A DNA stretch of 26,475 bases from a virus: positions 1 through 26,475 of the IMG/VR virus record IMGVR_UViG_3300005664_000066; one strand, given 5' to 3'. The notes under the pieces were generated by a model that did not search any database, was not told the DNA's origin, and saw nothing but the letters and a program-made list of their open reading frames with translations. Below, in pieces: positions 1 to 7,484 of the stretch. A program made the translations under genes and the position numbers. Numbering within the stretch: the stretch's first letter is position 1; each line of letters starts with the position of its first letter.

Positions 1-986
1 TTCTTTGCGTCCTCATCAAGAACGCCGACGAATTCCAAAAGCTTCAAGCCTTGGCCAACCATGGCGCCAATTGTGTTGGTCCAAATCGTTTGCGCAACTT
101 GGATTGCAACACCGATGCCAGCAACGCCAGTGCCGACGAATTGCAGAACGTCAATCAAGCCTTCAAGCGCCACGCTGGCGCCAATGATTCCGTTCACAAT
201 CCAACTATTGAGCGTTTCCTGATTGTCTTTGACGAACGCTTCCAAGTCAGCAAATAGGTCGGCAACCTCGCCAATGGCGGCAGTCAGCGCCGGACTATTT
301 ACGATGACCTCACCGATTGATTCTTGGAAGTTGCCAAATGAGTTTTGCGCGCGGGTAATCGCGCCGCTGAAAGTCTCAAGCTTTGCCGCCGCCGTCCCGC
401 CGTAACGGTCCAACACAACGCGAATTGCCTCACCGTTTTCCAGTTCGGCTTTGGTCAACCCCTTCATTGCGTCAATGGAATCGTCAAGCGGTCCAAGCGT
501 TCCGCTTAGGGACTTGCCAAGCGTCCTGACTGACGCTTCCAGTGACTTGCCGGTGACCGCTGACAGTTCGGTTGCGGCTTTCACCAACTCGGTTGCTTGG
601 TCATTGCTGACGCCGAAAGATTTGGCGAGCGCCAACTGATTCAAGATTACGTCATCACCGATTCCGGTTGTCGCTTCCATGACGTTGGCGAATTCAGCGA
701 AGCCGTCAAGCGCCGCTTGGCTTGCCTCACCTGTCAGCGCTAGTTGTTGCTCAAGTCCTCGCAAGGCATCTTGTTGAGCAATCGCGGAATCAACGCCAGC
801 TTGAAGGAAGTCAACAATTTCGCCAGCGGCAAGGAACGCAACCGCCGCGCCAATGACGCCTTTTAAAGCGCCAAATGACGCGCCGATTCCGTCACTGGAT
901 TTCTTGGCTTTGTCGGCGAATTTATCAAGGGACTTTGTTGCATCGTCAGTCTCTAATACAACCTTGCCCTTGATTTCCGTTGTCAT
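1..986 (-). CDS. Tail tape measure protein (N-terminal part, runs off left edge)
   Basis: The reading frame is open from an ATG at 986 to the left edge, giving about 328 residues. It begins MTTEIKGKVVLETDDATKSL, followed by a hydrophobic Ala/Gly-rich stretch near residues 37-60 and long Ala/Leu/Glu/Gln-rich helices. This pattern is typical of tape measure proteins, which set tail length and help DNA entry. The ATG overlaps the stop of the upstream frameshifted tail chaperone frame (ATGA at 983-986), which is the classic chaperone-to-tape-measure order. The C-terminal part lies outside the window, so total length and any lytic domain cannot be judged. Confidence 0.88.
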   Translation of the reverse strand, partial: MTTEIKGKVVLETDDATKSLDKFADKAKKSSDGIGASFGALKGVIGAAVAFLAAGEIVDFLQAGVDSAIAQQDALRGLEQQLALTGEASQAALDGFAEFANVMEATTGIGDDVILNQLALAKSFGVSNDQATELVKAATELSAVTGKSLEASVRTLGKSLSGTLGPLDDSIDAMKGLTKAELENGEAIRVVLDRYGGTAAAKLETFSGAITRAQNSFGNFQESIGEVIVNSPALTAAIGEVADLFADLEAFVKDNQETLNSWIVNGIIGASVALEGLIDVLQFVGTGVAGIGVAIQVAQTIWTNTIGAMVGQGLKLLEFVGVLDEDAK

Positions 987-1237
987 TTTTTGGTCCTCAT
1001 TTTGGCGCGGCGCTCTTGTTCTTTCGCCGTCAACTCATTCCATTTGCCGTCGATAACAATCATGCGGTCAACGTAGTAACCCGGTAACGAATCAACTGCC
1101 GTTGTGAAACCAAGCCGCGCTAACTTCCGCCGTTCCAAATAATCCACAACGTAACTTTGCAGAGGGCTAAGGTATTGGCGGTGACCGTGAAAGATTGCCG
1201 CCGTTGCGCGCCTTAGTTCTGCTTCAATTCCGGGCCA
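983..1237 (-). CDS. Tail assembly chaperone, downstream frame (T-like, expressed by -1 frameshift)
   Basis: An 84-codon frame lies in the -1 frame relative to the preceding gene and has no ATG near its beginning. It is open right after a TGA at 1238-1240 and ends at 983, overlapping the tape measure ATG. The product contains ...ELRRATAAIFHGHRQYLSP... and ends in a lysine/arginine-rich tail (RRAKMRTKK). The position between tail tube and tape measure genes, the missing start and the -1 phase match the G/GT chaperone arrangement of lambda-like phages. Internal GTG starts remain possible, so frameshifting is an inference. Confidence 0.65.
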   Translation of the reverse strand, partial: WPGIEAELRRATAAIFHGHRQYLSPLQSYVVDYLERRKLARLGFTTAVDSLPGYYVDRMIVIDGKWNELTAKEQERRAKMRTKK

Positions 1238-1683
1238 TCAGGACCAATCTCAACCTTGGCAAAAATTGCCCCTGCCAATTCCTCAATCAGCGCGTTGCAA
1301 CCCTCATCACAAAGCAATTCGTCAAACGATTTGTATTTGTAACTGTCGCGGACACGCGAAATATGAATTTCTTTGACGTATTCAGGCAACATTTTGACCG
1401 CCGCGCGCGTGACGCTGACGCCAGCGCTGGAACCACTGGCCAAGATTTCGTCAGCGGCTTGCTCTTTGGTGATTTCACCGGACGCAATTCGCATGGAAAT
1501 CCTAAGCATTGCTTTATCAGCGGAAGCAACCCGGTCCCGCATTTCGCAACGTTCGTCATAGGTCGGAACCCTCATGACAACATGACCGGAAAACTTTGGT
1601 TCAATGACCCGCTCGGGAGTTTCGTCCTTCGCGGGAATGGTCACCGGCTTGCAAAGTTGTGGCGTGTATTTGACTGTGAACAT
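1213..1683 (-). CDS. Tail assembly chaperone, upstream frame (G-like)
   Basis: The protein has 156 residues from the ATG at 1683 (MFTVKYTPQLCKPVTIPAKD), preceded by a strong AAAGGGG site. It is acidic and mostly helical after residue 45. It lies directly downstream of the tail tube gene and upstream of the tape measure gene, where dsDNA phages encode the protein that coats the tape measure during tail assembly. Its last codons overlap the downstream -1 frame at 1213-1237. The assignment rests on position, size and the overlapping -1 frame rather than on a recognised motif. Confidence 0.62.
   Translation of the reverse strand: MFTVKYTPQLCKPVTIPAKDETPERVIEPKFSGHVVMRVPTYDERCEMRDRVASADKAMLRISMRIASGEITKEQAADEILASGSSAGVSVTRAAVKMLPEYVKEIHISRVRDSYKYKSFDELLCDEGCNALIEELAGAIFAKVEIGPDGPELKQN
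1228..1234 (-). other. Candidate -1 ribosomal frameshift site (CCCGGAA)
   Basis: The two chaperone frames can only be joined between the TGA of the -1 frame (1238-1240) and the TAA of the zero frame (1213-1215). In this 22-nt window the most slippery-looking run is CCCGGAA, read as CCG GAA in frame 0 and CCC GGA after the shift. It is not a textbook X-XXY-YYZ heptamer, so the exact site is uncertain. Confidence 0.35.
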
Positions 1684-1714
1684 TGGGTTGTGGCCCCTTT
1701 CAAAAAAGTTTTCT

Positions 1715-3229
1715 TTACAGCATACCGAGGAACATTTCGCCAGCGCCGCCGTCACCAACGGAAGGTTCAAGCGTCATGTTCAGCGTTGCCAAACCATCGT
1801 CATTCGTAATCGTCAGTTCAATGATTTTGCACGTTGGTGCAAACGAGTAACCGCAAAAGCCAGGGTTCCAGTTGCCGCCGGTTTTCGTGCCGAAGCTGTA
1901 TTGAAACCGAACGGTGTCATTCTTGCGGTAACGTGCAAACTGTTTTGCATCGTACTGATTCAAGAGTGACACAACTTGAATTTGACCTTCACGCGAAGTG
2001 ATGACCGAACCGGACCGGCCAGATTCGGCGCACAAGGAACCGATTGGACGGCGACCGTTGCTTGATGTCCAGTCAATGGCTGACGCGTCAAAGCAAATGT
2101 AATCGTCCACGGTGCCAATCATGACTTCATGAAACTTTGCCGCGAGCGGGTCGCTTGCGTCATACGTTGGCGTGTATGGCGCGGCGTAACTTTGCGCGTT
2201 GTCGGCGGTGTAACCCGTTGTCGCAACCGTTCCAGTGTCATCGGCGGCGGTTGAGAAACCAAGCTTGTCACCAATTGTGTTGGCGGCGTTGGTGCCAGTG
2301 TTCCAAAGCAATTCAAGCAACGTGCCGGTTGTCTTGATTGTGTATTTGCCGGTCGTGTCCGAATAGGTCACGGTTGGCGTTTGCAGTGGGTTGGCGGCAA
2401 GCATGGCGGCTTGCAGCGTTTCAGCAACCTCATGCGGGTCTTTGTAGATTCGGACCGGAATTTGAGCGGCCCAAGTCCCGTCATCGTCCTCAAAGTCCAA
2501 ATAGATATCGGTTGAAAGAATTGTGATTGGGTCAAAGTAGTACGCCAAACCTTCAAGGGAAAAGTTTGCGTTGACCAATTCGCCAGCGTTTGCCGAGTAA
2601 CCGAATTCGGTCACCTTGGCGCCTGCAACCATATCGGTTGCGCCAGCGTTGCCAATGTAACGCCATACGGTCAGCGATTGGTGACCAACGTTAGCCGGTG
2701 ACCAATAGACGCATTTGCCGGTATTGACGCCCGTTGCTGGCGCAACTGGCACCGCGAACGAAAGCGGGACGTTGTTTGAACTGTTACCCATGCTCACGCG
2801 AATACGCGAACCGTTGACCGGGTCCTTGATGAGCAAGCCAGCGCCGAGAGGGAAATCAGAACCGCCAGCGCCAAGAACCAATTGCGAGGTTGTCGAACCA
2901 ACCGTTGTGGTCCGCTGAGTTGAGTTGACCGTTTCGTTTCCAAAGAAACCCTTTGGAATGTGGTGATAGTTCGGCGCCTGACCTTCAACGCCGCTGGCGC
3001 GTAGGTAATGCGACAGAGTGACCGGCGGGTTTTCAGCGCCCGGAATACTAGGCGCCTTGCCGATGGAAGCTTTTATTTCAGCATTCTCAAGTGAGTCCCG
3101 TTGCGGCGTCATATCGAAGTCATCTTGAATGGCGATGAAATCGGCGCCGGACGCTGGCGCAACTGGAACGCCTTCGGTCACTTCCGGTTTGAACGCCACA
3201 ACTGTATTGCGATATGGAATTGCGGTCAT
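1715..3229 (-). CDS. Major tail tube protein
   Basis: The protein has 504 residues and starts at the ATG at 3229, behind a good AAGGAGTG site. The N-terminus (MTAIPYRNTVVAFKPEVTEG, then SGADFIAIQDDFDMTPQRD) is characteristic of the larger phage tail tube proteins. Near residues 240-345 is a region with the pattern LQ..L, YS..TGKYTI, LLW.TG, IG.KLGF, a module seen in many phage tail proteins. The C-terminus (ELTITNDDGLATLNMTLEP) looks like a closing beta strand region. It sits upstream of the tail chaperone pair. Its length is well above a minimal tube protein, consistent with an inserted surface domain. Confidence 0.8.
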   Translation of the reverse strand: MTAIPYRNTVVAFKPEVTEGVPVAPASGADFIAIQDDFDMTPQRDSLENAEIKASIGKAPSIPGAENPPVTLSHYLRASGVEGQAPNYHHIPKGFFGNETVNSTQRTTTVGSTTSQLVLGAGGSDFPLGAGLLIKDPVNGSRIRVSMGNSSNNVPLSFAVPVAPATGVNTGKCVYWSPANVGHQSLTVWRYIGNAGATDMVAGAKVTEFGYSANAGELVNANFSLEGLAYYFDPITILSTDIYLDFEDDDGTWAAQIPVRIYKDPHEVAETLQAAMLAANPLQTPTVTYSDTTGKYTIKTTGTLLELLWNTGTNAANTIGDKLGFSTAADDTGTVATTGYTADNAQSYAAPYTPTYDASDPLAAKFHEVMIGTVDDYICFDASAIDWTSSNGRRPIGSLCAESGRSGSVITSREGQIQVVSLLNQYDAKQFARYRKNDTVRFQYSFGTKTGGNWNPGFCGYSFAPTCKIIELTITNDDGLATLNMTLEPSVGDGGAGEMFLGML

Positions 3230-3242
3230 CGTTTGACACTCC

Positions 3243-3707
3243 TTAAGTTGTTATGTCCTCGAAATATTCAACGCTGAATTCTGACGTCAGAACCAAAAAG
3301 CGACCGGCTTGCGTTTCAGTTGTCAAAACCTCAATGCCGCCGTCAGCAACGAAAAGAATCTTTGCCTTGCGATTGGCCAACGAAACTTCACGTTCCCAAT
3401 TTTTAATCAGTATGAACTGTTTTTCTAAAATCGCCTTTTGAGCGTTGCTGAAACCAGTTGTGTCAGTGTTATGAGCGGCAACCCTTTCAGTCAGGATGAC
3501 GCCGAAATTACGCTCAATCGACAGTTGGCAATCAAGCTGGCGGTTGGTGTTGACCGCTGGACCGATGACCACGCCGAAGCCTGACGCCAATAGCATTGGG
3601 CTTTGAACGTCAAGCGCCAGCACGTCAGGAATCTGAAATTGAGTTGCGCCAAGCAACGCTTGAATCTCAGCGTTGACGTCATCAAAGATTTCAGAAATCT
3701 TGCTCAT
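3243..3707 (-). CDS. Putative tail terminator / tail completion protein
   Basis: This 154-residue protein (MSKISEIFDDVNAEIQALLG) is encoded immediately upstream of the tail tube gene, and its ATG overlaps the stop of the preceding gene (ATGA at 3704-3707). Size, position and the alternating beta/helix pattern (GFGVVIGPAVNTNRQLDC; FLVLTSEFSVEYFED) suit a tail terminator or neck protein, which caps the tube and joins tail to head. No diagnostic motif was recognised; the role is inferred from gene order. Confidence 0.5.
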   Translation of the reverse strand: MSKISEIFDDVNAEIQALLGATQFQIPDVLALDVQSPMLLASGFGVVIGPAVNTNRQLDCQLSIERNFGVILTERVAAHNTDTTGFSNAQKAILEKQFILIKNWEREVSLANRKAKILFVADGGIEVLTTETQAGRFLVLTSEFSVEYFEDITT

Positions 3708-4549
3708 CTATAAATTTCGCTTTGCTCAAAGTTTCGCGCGCAAGGGTCAGCGCGTCCGCGTCCCGCCTTGTCAATTTCGTGATAACGCATGTTGATTGCC
3801 TTGGAGTATGACGCCAAAGCCGCTTTCAGTTGGTCGGCGTGACCGTTCAAGCCGCCATAAATGATTGCCGCCGTTTGGTGAATCGCGGCTTGAGTGTAAA
3901 GCGTTTCGTCCATGATTTGGTCGCGACGAACCAACACGCCGCGCGCGCGCAAGTCAGCAACGATGACCTCAGCGGCGTTCAGGTGTTGCTCACGCCAATC
4001 GTTTTTGACCACGCCAGCATTGAAAGCCAGGCGCAAGGTTGCGTTGTTCAAGTCAGGATAAAAGCCATAAAGGCCAGGGTCAGAACTGAACAACTGGCCA
4101 ACATATTTGATTGCGGCGGTGCCAGTCAGTGACGCCGAAACTTTGAAGCGTGACCAATAGAGGTCATAAATTCTCAGCGTGGCGAGCGCCGGAATTCGCT
4201 TGGTGTCATCCTGGCATGACCAACCCGGCTTGTCGTTGTCAGGGACAAACGAGACTTTCCCGCTCTTGGCGAGCAAGGCGCCAGCGGTTGCCGTTTCGTC
4301 CACAAGGTCAACAACCGTTTGCCACGCCGCGCCGTCCCAATACTGAACGGCGAACACCGAAGCCAGCGCGTTCGCAACGCTGATTTCAAAATGCTTGTGA
4401 TTGAATGGAAATTCACTGCCGATATAAATGTAATCGTCAGCCGCCAAATCAATGACCGCAACGCCTTCTTTGTAATCGTTGACTAACGTGCTGATATCAG
4501 TCAGCGCGCCTGACTTGCTCAAGATTACTCTTTGTTTGCGGTCCAACAC
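3704..4549 (-). CDS. Connector-region structural protein of unknown exact role
   Basis: The protein has 281 residues and a probable GTG start at 4549, with AAAGGAAA about nine bases upstream; the next codon, TTG, is an alternative start. Residues 20-180 look like a beta-rich domain (VAVIDLAADDYIYIGSEF; FAVQYWDGAAWQTVVDLVD). Residues 185-265 are helical (NAAEVIVADLRARG; ADQLKAALASYSKAINMRYHE), resembling head-tail adaptor proteins. It lies in the head-to-tail block between the decoration candidate and the tail terminator candidate. It may be an adaptor, a stopper or a fused version of both. A long structured leader precedes it. Confidence 0.45.
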   Translation of the reverse strand: MLDRKQRVILSKSGALTDISTLVNDYKEGVAVIDLAADDYIYIGSEFPFNHKHFEISVANALASVFAVQYWDGAAWQTVVDLVDETATAGALLAKSGKVSFVPDNDKPGWSCQDDTKRIPALATLRIYDLYWSRFKVSASLTGTAAIKYVGQLFSSDPGLYGFYPDLNNATLRLAFNAGVVKNDWREQHLNAAEVIVADLRARGVLVRRDQIMDETLYTQAAIHQTAAIIYGGLNGHADQLKAALASYSKAINMRYHEIDKAGRGRADPCARNFEQSEIYR

Positions 4550-4570
4550 TTTGGCGTTTCCTTTCGGTGA

Positions 4571-4620
4571 TTGTGGCGTGTCCCGGTCAGCTAATTGGCC
4601 ACAACAAATAGTGACCGGGA
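4571..4620 (-). promoter_or_regulatory. Two interlocking inverted repeats (possible pseudoknot) upstream of the 4549 gene
   Basis: TTGTGGC at 4571-4577 is complementary to GCCACAA at 4598-4604, and TCCCGGTCA at 4581-4589 is complementary to TGACCGGGA at 4612-4620. The pairs interleave, so they can form together only as an H-type pseudoknot, or alternate. The element lies in the 92-base gap before the GTG at 4549, just upstream of its ribosome binding site. No T-run follows on the transcribed strand, which argues against a simple terminator. Confidence 0.5.
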
Positions 4621-4641
4621 ATCACGTTTGACCCGCTGTTA

Positions 4642-5070
4642 TTAACAGCGAATGAAACCAACGGTGTATTCAATGGAACCGGCGGTCAGCGCGGCGGTGC
4701 CAATGGTTTGAATGATCTTGTCGCCAGCCGCCATGATATGCGGGAAAGCCAGCACGTTTGGCGTTCCTTCAACTGGCAGCGGCGTCAGGCAAGCATTGGC
4801 AACCAAGTTGGCAACCGCGCCTTGCGTTGCGGTCAGAAACTTGGTCAGCGCGCCCGTTGGGCCAACTGCAACCGTGGCGGAACCGCCAGAGGTGCAAGCC
4901 GTTTTGACCGTGGAGTGAAAGTCCACAACCTTCACTTTGTCGGACGCGGTGAAAATGTCCAGCGCGCCAACGGCGCCAGCGTCCTTGGTGAAATCGTAGC
5001 GAACACGTTTGTATTCAACGTGGTTGCCAAACGTGTTGCCAATCGCCTCATGTTTTTTCAGTGCAGTCAT
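4642..5070 (-). CDS. Putative capsid decoration or minor structural protein
   Basis: This 142-residue protein (MTALKKHEAIGNTFGNHVEY) is rich in small and beta-forming residues, with the end pattern ...TAALTAGSIEYTVGFIRC. Such short Ala/Gly/Thr-rich proteins encoded two genes after the major capsid gene are often head decoration proteins. No motif proves it; a small tail or neck protein is possible. Confidence 0.45.
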   Translation of the reverse strand: MTALKKHEAIGNTFGNHVEYKRVRYDFTKDAGAVGALDIFTASDKVKVVDFHSTVKTACTSGGSATVAVGPTGALTKFLTATQGAVANLVANACLTPLPVEGTPNVLAFPHIMAAGDKIIQTIGTAALTAGSIEYTVGFIRC

Positions 5071-5072
5071 GG

Positions 5073-5279
5073 TTAGTCGTTCCCTTCCGCGCTTTCAGGC
5101 GCATTCGTGTTTTCGGTTTCTTTTGGCTTTGGTCCACGCTTTGCCTTCGGTTCTTCAACCTCAACAATCGCGTAGTGGTGATAGCCTTGAGCATATGCCG
5201 TCACGCTCTTGACGTTTTCGACGGCATTGATTCTTTTCACCAACTCGCCAGCGTCCATAACGGAAATTGAAATGAACAT
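5073..5279 (-). CDS. Small hypothetical protein after the capsid gene
   Basis: The protein has 68 residues from the ATG at 5279 (MFISISVMDAGELVKRINAV), with GAAAGG about ten bases upstream; an earlier in-frame start lies in the capsid-gene spacer and lacks a good site. The N-terminal half looks like a compact beta/alpha fold. The C-terminal half is a charged low-complexity tail (KPKETENTNAPESAEGND). The stop is two bases from the next ATG. Function is unknown. Confidence 0.6.
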   Translation of the reverse strand: MFISISVMDAGELVKRINAVENVKSVTAYAQGYHHYAIVEVEEPKAKRGPKPKETENTNAPESAEGND

Positions 5280-5317
5280 GATATGTGGCCTTTCATGCAA
5301 CCAAACGCGCAATTGCG

Positions 5318-6190
5318 TTAGGTGTTGTAAATCCGAATATGTTTCGCGGCGCCTTCAAGTCCGACCTTCGCGCCAGCAATCATTTTTGCCGACAGGACAT
5401 AGCCGAATTGTTTGTTGGCGTGGAGCGAACTGATTTCAAATTCCGGTTCTTGTTGCAGAACCAGATAGAGGAAATCAGGGTGGAAAGCCAAAGCCAGTTG
5501 CGAGGTTTGGCCGGTTGGAGACAGTTGCGACATTGCCGCTGAGTTATCTTGCAGAATGTTGAAGTTGAATTTTTTCTGCAACATTTTGCCAGCGACAACC
5601 GGACGGTCATCAACGAAGTCACTGTCGGTCAGCGTTTGGCTGGACAACAGGTTGCCGTGATAAACCGGGTCAGCCAAGAGATACCAAGGGTCCATTTCTG
5701 GCCACTTTTTCTGACCGGCTTGAACGTTCAGCGCAATCAGTTGGCTTGCGTTGAAGTCCGTCACGCCAGTGTTCGACGTGGTCGGCGCGGCTGCAAGGCC
5801 ATACAGATATTCGTTGAGGCTGATAATCATTGCCTCAACAAGTCCCTGGCGAATCGTTGAATCTTGGCTTTGGATTTGGCTTTGCAGCGTCACGAGGTTT
5901 TCAATTTCGTAACCGGCGCTGATAACTTGGTCGGCGACAACTTCAACTTGCTGTGTTTGAAGCTTTTGCGTGGTGAAAACGCTGGTGTCATCAACACCAA
6001 CCTGACGGCGTTGCGCCGTTGGACGGATAATCTGACTGACCTTGACGCGGTCACCTTCGGCCAGAATTTGGCCTTGATATGCTCGGTTGACCAACGCGGC
6101 CAAACGGGCATTTTCCAAAAGTTGTGGAACGAAAACAGAAGACCAAAAAGCCTTCACTTGCGCGCGGACATCTTCCAATTGAGTAATCAA
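5318..6190 (-). CDS. Major capsid protein
   Basis: The protein has 290 residues and a probable TTG start at 6190, with GAAAGGGG eight bases upstream. The sequence has the layout of an HK97-fold coat protein without a delta domain: early FWSSVFVPQLLENARLAALV, then EGDRVKVSQI, a VFTTQKLQTQQVEVVADQ strand, a central WYLLADPVYHGNLL segment and a closing AKMIAGAKVGLEGAAKHIRI. It is preceded by a coiled-coil scaffold gene, the usual order. HK97-like lattice formation is family knowledge. Initiation at TTG and the overlapping alternative hairpins suggest tight translational control. Confidence 0.87.
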   Translation of the reverse strand: MITQLEDVRAQVKAFWSSVFVPQLLENARLAALVNRAYQGQILAEGDRVKVSQIIRPTAQRRQVGVDDTSVFTTQKLQTQQVEVVADQVISAGYEIENLVTLQSQIQSQDSTIRQGLVEAMIISLNEYLYGLAAAPTTSNTGVTDFNASQLIALNVQAGQKKWPEMDPWYLLADPVYHGNLLSSQTLTDSDFVDDRPVVAGKMLQKKFNFNILQDNSAAMSQLSPTGQTSQLALAFHPDFLYLVLQQEPEFEISSLHANKQFGYVLSAKMIAGAKVGLEGAAKHIRIYNT

Positions 6191-6234
6191 GGTCGGTCCC
6201 CTTTCAAAGTTGGGAACCGACCTATTCGGTTCCC
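6191..6234 (-). promoter_or_regulatory. Three-element alternative hairpin over the major capsid gene ribosome binding site
   Basis: In the minus-strand RNA, element 3 (6226-6234) pairs perfectly over 9 bp with element 2 (6212-6220, loop of 5). Element 2 extended (6212-6222) also pairs over 11 bp, with one G-U, with element 1 (6191-6201, loop of 10). Element 1 holds the GGGG of the Shine-Dalgarno site and touches the TTG start. The two hairpins exclude each other: 3:2 leaves the site open, 2:1 hides it. Confidence 0.6.
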
Positions 6235-6235
6235 G

Positions 6236-6889
6236 TTATTTATTTTCCCATTTCACTTCCGTCATGCGTTTTTTCTGTTCCGCATAAGGAAGCTTTTTCC
6301 ATTCCTCAACGGTGAGAGTTTTTTCGGTGCCATGAACGCCGTCATCTGGCGGCAATTTCTTTGGCGTCCCGATAATTTCACCGTACTGTTTCCGAAAGTT
6401 GGAAGCGTATTTGGTTACGCTTGCCTCTGTCGGATTGCCTTCGGCGTCCACGTCAATTTCGTCCAACTCAACGAGTGAACGGAATTTCTCTGGAACCTCA
6501 GCACCAAGAACACGCCTGAAAGCCTGCATTTTGCGAACGTTTTGCAAGAGCGCTGAGTGTTCGGCAAGCTTGCGGTCCTTTTCGGCGAGTTGTTCCTTGA
6601 GTGTTTTCTCAAGGGTTTCATAATCGCCAGCCGCTTTGGCCTTCAACAATTCAGCTTCCGCTTGCTTGTCACGGAACGCTTTCAGTTCCGCTTCTTGCGC
6701 AGCGAATTTCTCTTGAAGCGCTTTCTTTTCAGAAATGACGCGTTCAGCAAACTCTCTGGACACTGTTTCGGGTTTTGGTGTCTCGGTCCCGCCGGGACCG
6801 GTGCCGCCGCCTACAGGCTTGGGCTCACCGTTTTCGTCACTTAGTCGCCGACCGAGTGAACGAAAGAAATAACCTGACTTGATAATCAT
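6236..6889 (-). CDS. Capsid scaffolding protein
   Basis: The protein has 217 residues from the ATG at 6889 (MIIKSGYFFRSLGRRLSDEN), chosen because TTGGAG lies a suitable distance upstream; a TTG five codons earlier is less likely. After a Gly/Pro-rich linker come about 100 residues of highly charged coiled coil (SEKKALQEKFAAQEAELKAF; KTLKEQLAEKDRKLAEHSAL). The C-terminus is basic (WKKLPYAEQKKRMTEVKWEN), as in scaffolds that bind the coat protein through a charged tail. Its place directly upstream of the capsid gene supports the call. No protease motif was seen. Confidence 0.82.
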   Translation of the reverse strand: MIIKSGYFFRSLGRRLSDENGEPKPVGGGTGPGGTETPKPETVSREFAERVISEKKALQEKFAAQEAELKAFRDKQAEAELLKAKAAGDYETLEKTLKEQLAEKDRKLAEHSALLQNVRKMQAFRRVLGAEVPEKFRSLVELDEIDVDAEGNPTEASVTKYASNFRKQYGEIIGTPKKLPPDDGVHGTEKTLTVEEWKKLPYAEQKKRMTEVKWENK

Positions 6890-6909
6890 TGTGGCTAACT
6901 CCAATTAGG

Positions 6910-7389
6910 TTAACTAAAGCCTTTGCGTTTTGCAAGGGCATCAAAACGTTGTTGAGCGCGCCGGTCCAATCGCTTGATTTCGGCGCTACTAAGGAATAGG
7001 AAGGGACGCGCTTTAGAAACCCAACCGGCAATCTTGGTGCGGTCACTACTTGGCTGAATCGTCCAAACGCCTTTGCTTTCGCGCTTGTAATTCAGCTTGT
7101 CCAGCAACTTGCCGGTGAAGGTGAGGTTGCTCATTCCGGCGCTGGTTTGCGGTGAAAGCAACCGCGAGTTGAGTTGCCGATAACGAACATATTTTCTTGA
7201 AAGTTTCTCAAGGGGTTGGCTTGAAGCGCCGTCCTTGGCAACTCCAAACCCCGCTCTTGTCCGTTCGCGGATTGCTTCAACCGCTTCCGCTGCGTAGTCA
7301 CGCGCAATGCCGTCAACGCTCGCTTCAACAAAGCGCGTTACGTCATCCATCCAAGTCCGAATTTGCGCGCCCATTGTTCGTTCAGCCAT
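6910..7389 (-). CDS. HK97 gp10-like / head-closure-type protein, copy 1
   Basis: The protein has 159 residues from the ATG at 7389, with GAGG about nine bases upstream. It has the pattern of phage gp10-like or virion-morphogenesis proteins: an N-terminal helix, RTRAGFGVAKDG, a strand FTGKLLDKLNYK, then KARPFLFLSSAEIKRLDRRA. The next gene upstream (7485-7910) has the same order of motifs, so the two look like tandem paralogues. The assignment to the neck/tail-completion group follows motif style. Its location before the scaffold gene is earlier than usual, so a minor head role is possible. Confidence 0.55.
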   Translation of the reverse strand: MAERTMGAQIRTWMDDVTRFVEASVDGIARDYAAEAVEAIRERTRAGFGVAKDGASSQPLEKLSRKYVRYRQLNSRLLSPQTSAGMSNLTFTGKLLDKLNYKRESKGVWTIQPSSDRTKIAGWVSKARPFLFLSSAEIKRLDRRAQQRFDALAKRKGFS

Positions 7390-7454
7390 TCCATCGGCCT
7401 CACTTGCTATGTTACAATCACTTCACCTTTTGGAAAAACCATGTGCTTTTTTTG

Positions 7455-7478
7455 GTCCCGCTCTGCAAAGAGCGGGAC
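7455..7478. other. Strong perfect hairpin in the gap between the two gp10-like genes
   Basis: GTCCCGCTC (7455-7463) and GAGCGGGAC (7470-7478) form a perfect 9-bp stem with a six-base loop. On the plus strand it is followed by TATTTTT, so it resembles an intrinsic terminator for antisense (plus) transcription. On the minus strand it is followed by an A-run and is not a terminator; it could act there as an RNA-stability or processing element. Confidence 0.6.
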
Positions 7479-7484
7479 TATTTT

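Noticed and set aside
1195-1809. A 204-codon plus-strand open frame opposite the tail chaperone and tail tube genes
   Set aside because: Its reading is a shadow of the minus-strand genes, which have good ribosome sites and the expected gene order.
5307-5319. Operator-like palindrome around CGCAATTGCG after the capsid gene
   Set aside because: It is short, self-complementary by composition, and in a spacer where no promoter is visible.
5864-6478. A 204-codon plus-strand open frame spanning the capsid start and scaffold end
   Set aside because: It crosses the intergenic hairpin and two well-supported minus genes and shows no protein pattern.
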